Positions 63,091-64,000 of a stretch of DNA of 64,000 nt are shown in pieces; position 1 is the first letter of the stretch, and each line of letters starts with the position of its first letter. The stretch covers positions 295,458-359,457 of the forward strand of contig NZ_FPKU01000004.1 of the NCBI RefSeq assembly GCF_900119845.1. Reading direction: 5' to 3'. Both the position numbers and the translations under genes were made by a program. The notes under the pieces were generated by a model. That model worked only from the letters and a program-made list of their open reading frames with translations, made no database searches and was not told where the DNA came from. Origin of the DNA: Devosia enhydra. Lineage in GTDB: Bacteria > Pseudomonadota > Alphaproteobacteria > Rhizobiales > Devosiaceae.

Positions 63091-63381
63091 ATGATGGTTC
63101 TGGTCACCTATGATGTCAGCACCCAGTCGCCCGGCGGCGCCGGCCGCCTGCGCCGGGTGGCCAAGGCCTGCCGCGACCATGGTCAGCGCGTGCAGTTCTC
63201 GGTCTTTGAGATCGAAGTCGATCCCGCCCAATGGGCTACGCTCAAGGCCCGCCTCGAAGCGATCATCGATCCGGCCATCGACAGCCTGCGCTATTACCAT
63301 CTGGGCGCCAAATGGCAGCGGCGGGTAGAACATGTGGGCGCCAAGCCCGCGACGGATCTCGGCGGCCCGCTCATCCTCTAG
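63091..63381 (+). CDS. cas2: Cas2
   Basis: A 96-residue protein. LVTYDVST with its aspartate, [16 protein letters not shown] and SLRYYHLG are the usual Cas2 elements. Two in-frame ATGs (63091, 63094) are equally possible. Last gene of the operon. Confidence 0.95.
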   Translation: MMVLVTYDVSTQSPGGAGRLRRVAKACRDHGQRVQFSVFEIEVDPAQWATLKARLEAIIDPAIDSLRYYHLGAKWQRRVEHVGAKPATDLGGPLIL

Positions 63382-63966
63382 CCGGCGGTTATGCGATGTG
63401 AAGGCCAGTCAGCCGTCTGGATGCGCAAGATGAGCAGGGGGGTGCTGTCGGTGCGCCCCTTGGCGCTTCTTACTATTTGCGCGAAGCGGCGCAGAACGCC
63501 CGGCCTATGCTGTGTCGTTCCCCAGACGGCAGACTGGTATCGACTTCGCCGGCAAACGCTGTAGTCTGCCACGAGGCGTGGAGACAGCCTGTCGTTTGTC
63601 CTAGCGACATGATAGAGGCCGGCGCTGTCAGCGTTCCCACCGGACGGGTGCCGCAAAGGCGCCCGCCGCCCCCGGTTCCGCGGCCCTGAAGAAGGCAACC
63701 GCGACGCTGCAGATCGCGCCTCTCCGGCGCGACCAGCCCCTGAAACGTCCAGGGCCGATCCTCCCCCATGTCCAAGCAGCGCCCGCCAGCGCGAACCCCA
63801 AATGTGCCCATCAACCCCGGCAGGTTCGCACCAAGCGCAACCCGTTGAAAACGCTGGCCTCTGCCATAGTCCCCCACCGCACCCATCCCCAACCCTCCCG
63901 ACCGCCGCCGGTTTCGCGCTCAACTCCGCCTTTTCTCTTCTTGCTCAATCCATTAGACCCTACCCC
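63382..63966. other. Long gap and CRISPR leader
   Basis: 585 bases between cas2 and the first repeat, with no convincing gene. The last 60 bases before the repeat (CTTTTCTCTTCTTGCTCAAT region) are pyrimidine-rich and probably the leader end. Frames on the minus strand here lack ribosome sites and family features. Confidence 0.5.
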
Positions 63967-63998
63967 GTCGCCCCTCCCACAGGGGCGTGGATCGAAAC
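63967..63998 (+). CRISPR. First repeat of a type I-C CRISPR array
   Basis: A 32-base sequence with stem CCCCT..AGGGG and the 3' end GCGTGGATCGAAAC. It matches the shape of type I-C repeats (GTCGC...GTGGATTGAAAC). The array continues beyond the window; spacers cannot be seen. Confidence 0.85.
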
Positions 63999-64000
63999 CT

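Noticed and set aside
63378..63923. 181-residue minus-strand frame between cas2 and the array
   Set aside because: No ribosome site, no signal or domain, biased composition; treated as non-coding.

Overview
High-GC alphaproteobacterial chromosome, most likely Hyphomicrobiales (Devosia/Pelagibacterium-like). This placement is inferred from an Irr-type Fur protein, HrpB, CobS/CobT-type proteins, the codon use and the interspersed palindromic repeats; no rRNA is present to confirm it. Genes are dense, with many ATGA, GTGA and TGATG start/stop overlaps.

Region 1 (1-15 kb) is mostly housekeeping and regulation: an OmpR-type two-component system with two divergent PepSY proteins, a TerB-like protein, pterin carbinolamine dehydratase, a membrane GGDEF/EAL protein, a FeeM-like N-acyltransferase, guanine deaminase, HrpB, an RluA-type pseudouridine synthase, a nested palindromic repeat cassette and a secreted alpha/beta hydrolase. 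tRNA-Arg(CCG) follows.

Region 2 (15.6-23.3 kb) holds an AraC regulator, Irr and a poorly understood membrane/periplasmic set: two paralogous small membrane proteins, a DUF6152-type protein, a secreted 358-aa protein, a ferric-reductase-like membrane protein, a cytochrome c'-like protein, a HupE/UreJ-like protein and a membrane anchor protein.

Region 3 (23.3-44 kb) is an aromatic catabolic locus. A two-subunit hydroquinone 1,2-dioxygenase, 4-hydroxymuconic semialdehyde dehydrogenase and maleylacetate reductase (HapCDEF order) are followed by a YciI-like protein, a Rieske protein and a CobS-like AAA+ ATPase. A CobT-like VWA protein is divergent on the other side. Then come a PcaQ-like LysR, a second AraC paralogue, a five-gene LIV-type ABC importer, an intradiol (hydroxyquinol-type) dioxygenase, an SDR, an MhqO/MhqD-like dioxygenase-esterase pair and two LysR regulators. 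The hydroquinone and hydroxyquinol branches would meet at maleylacetate and drain to beta-ketoadipate.

Region 4 (44.3-55.3 kb) holds an IorAB-like molybdenum hydroxylase, a flavocytochrome c sulfide dehydrogenase pair, a fused SoxYZ-like carrier, a pentapeptide-repeat protein, a NosR-like FMN/Fe-S membrane protein and an ApbE flavin transferase (no nosZ in view), then a secreted repeat protein.

Region 5 (55.6-64 kb) is a complete type I-C CRISPR-Cas operon (cas3-cas5-cas8c-cas7-cas4-cas1-cas2). The first repeat of its array lies at the very end of the window.

The most unusual feature is the CobS/CobT-type chelatase-like pair bracketing the iron-dependent hydroquinone dioxygenase operon. Also notable are a short palindrome shared by several promoters of the catabolic regions, and the NosR-ApbE-SoxYZ-FccAB set without nitrous-oxide reductase.
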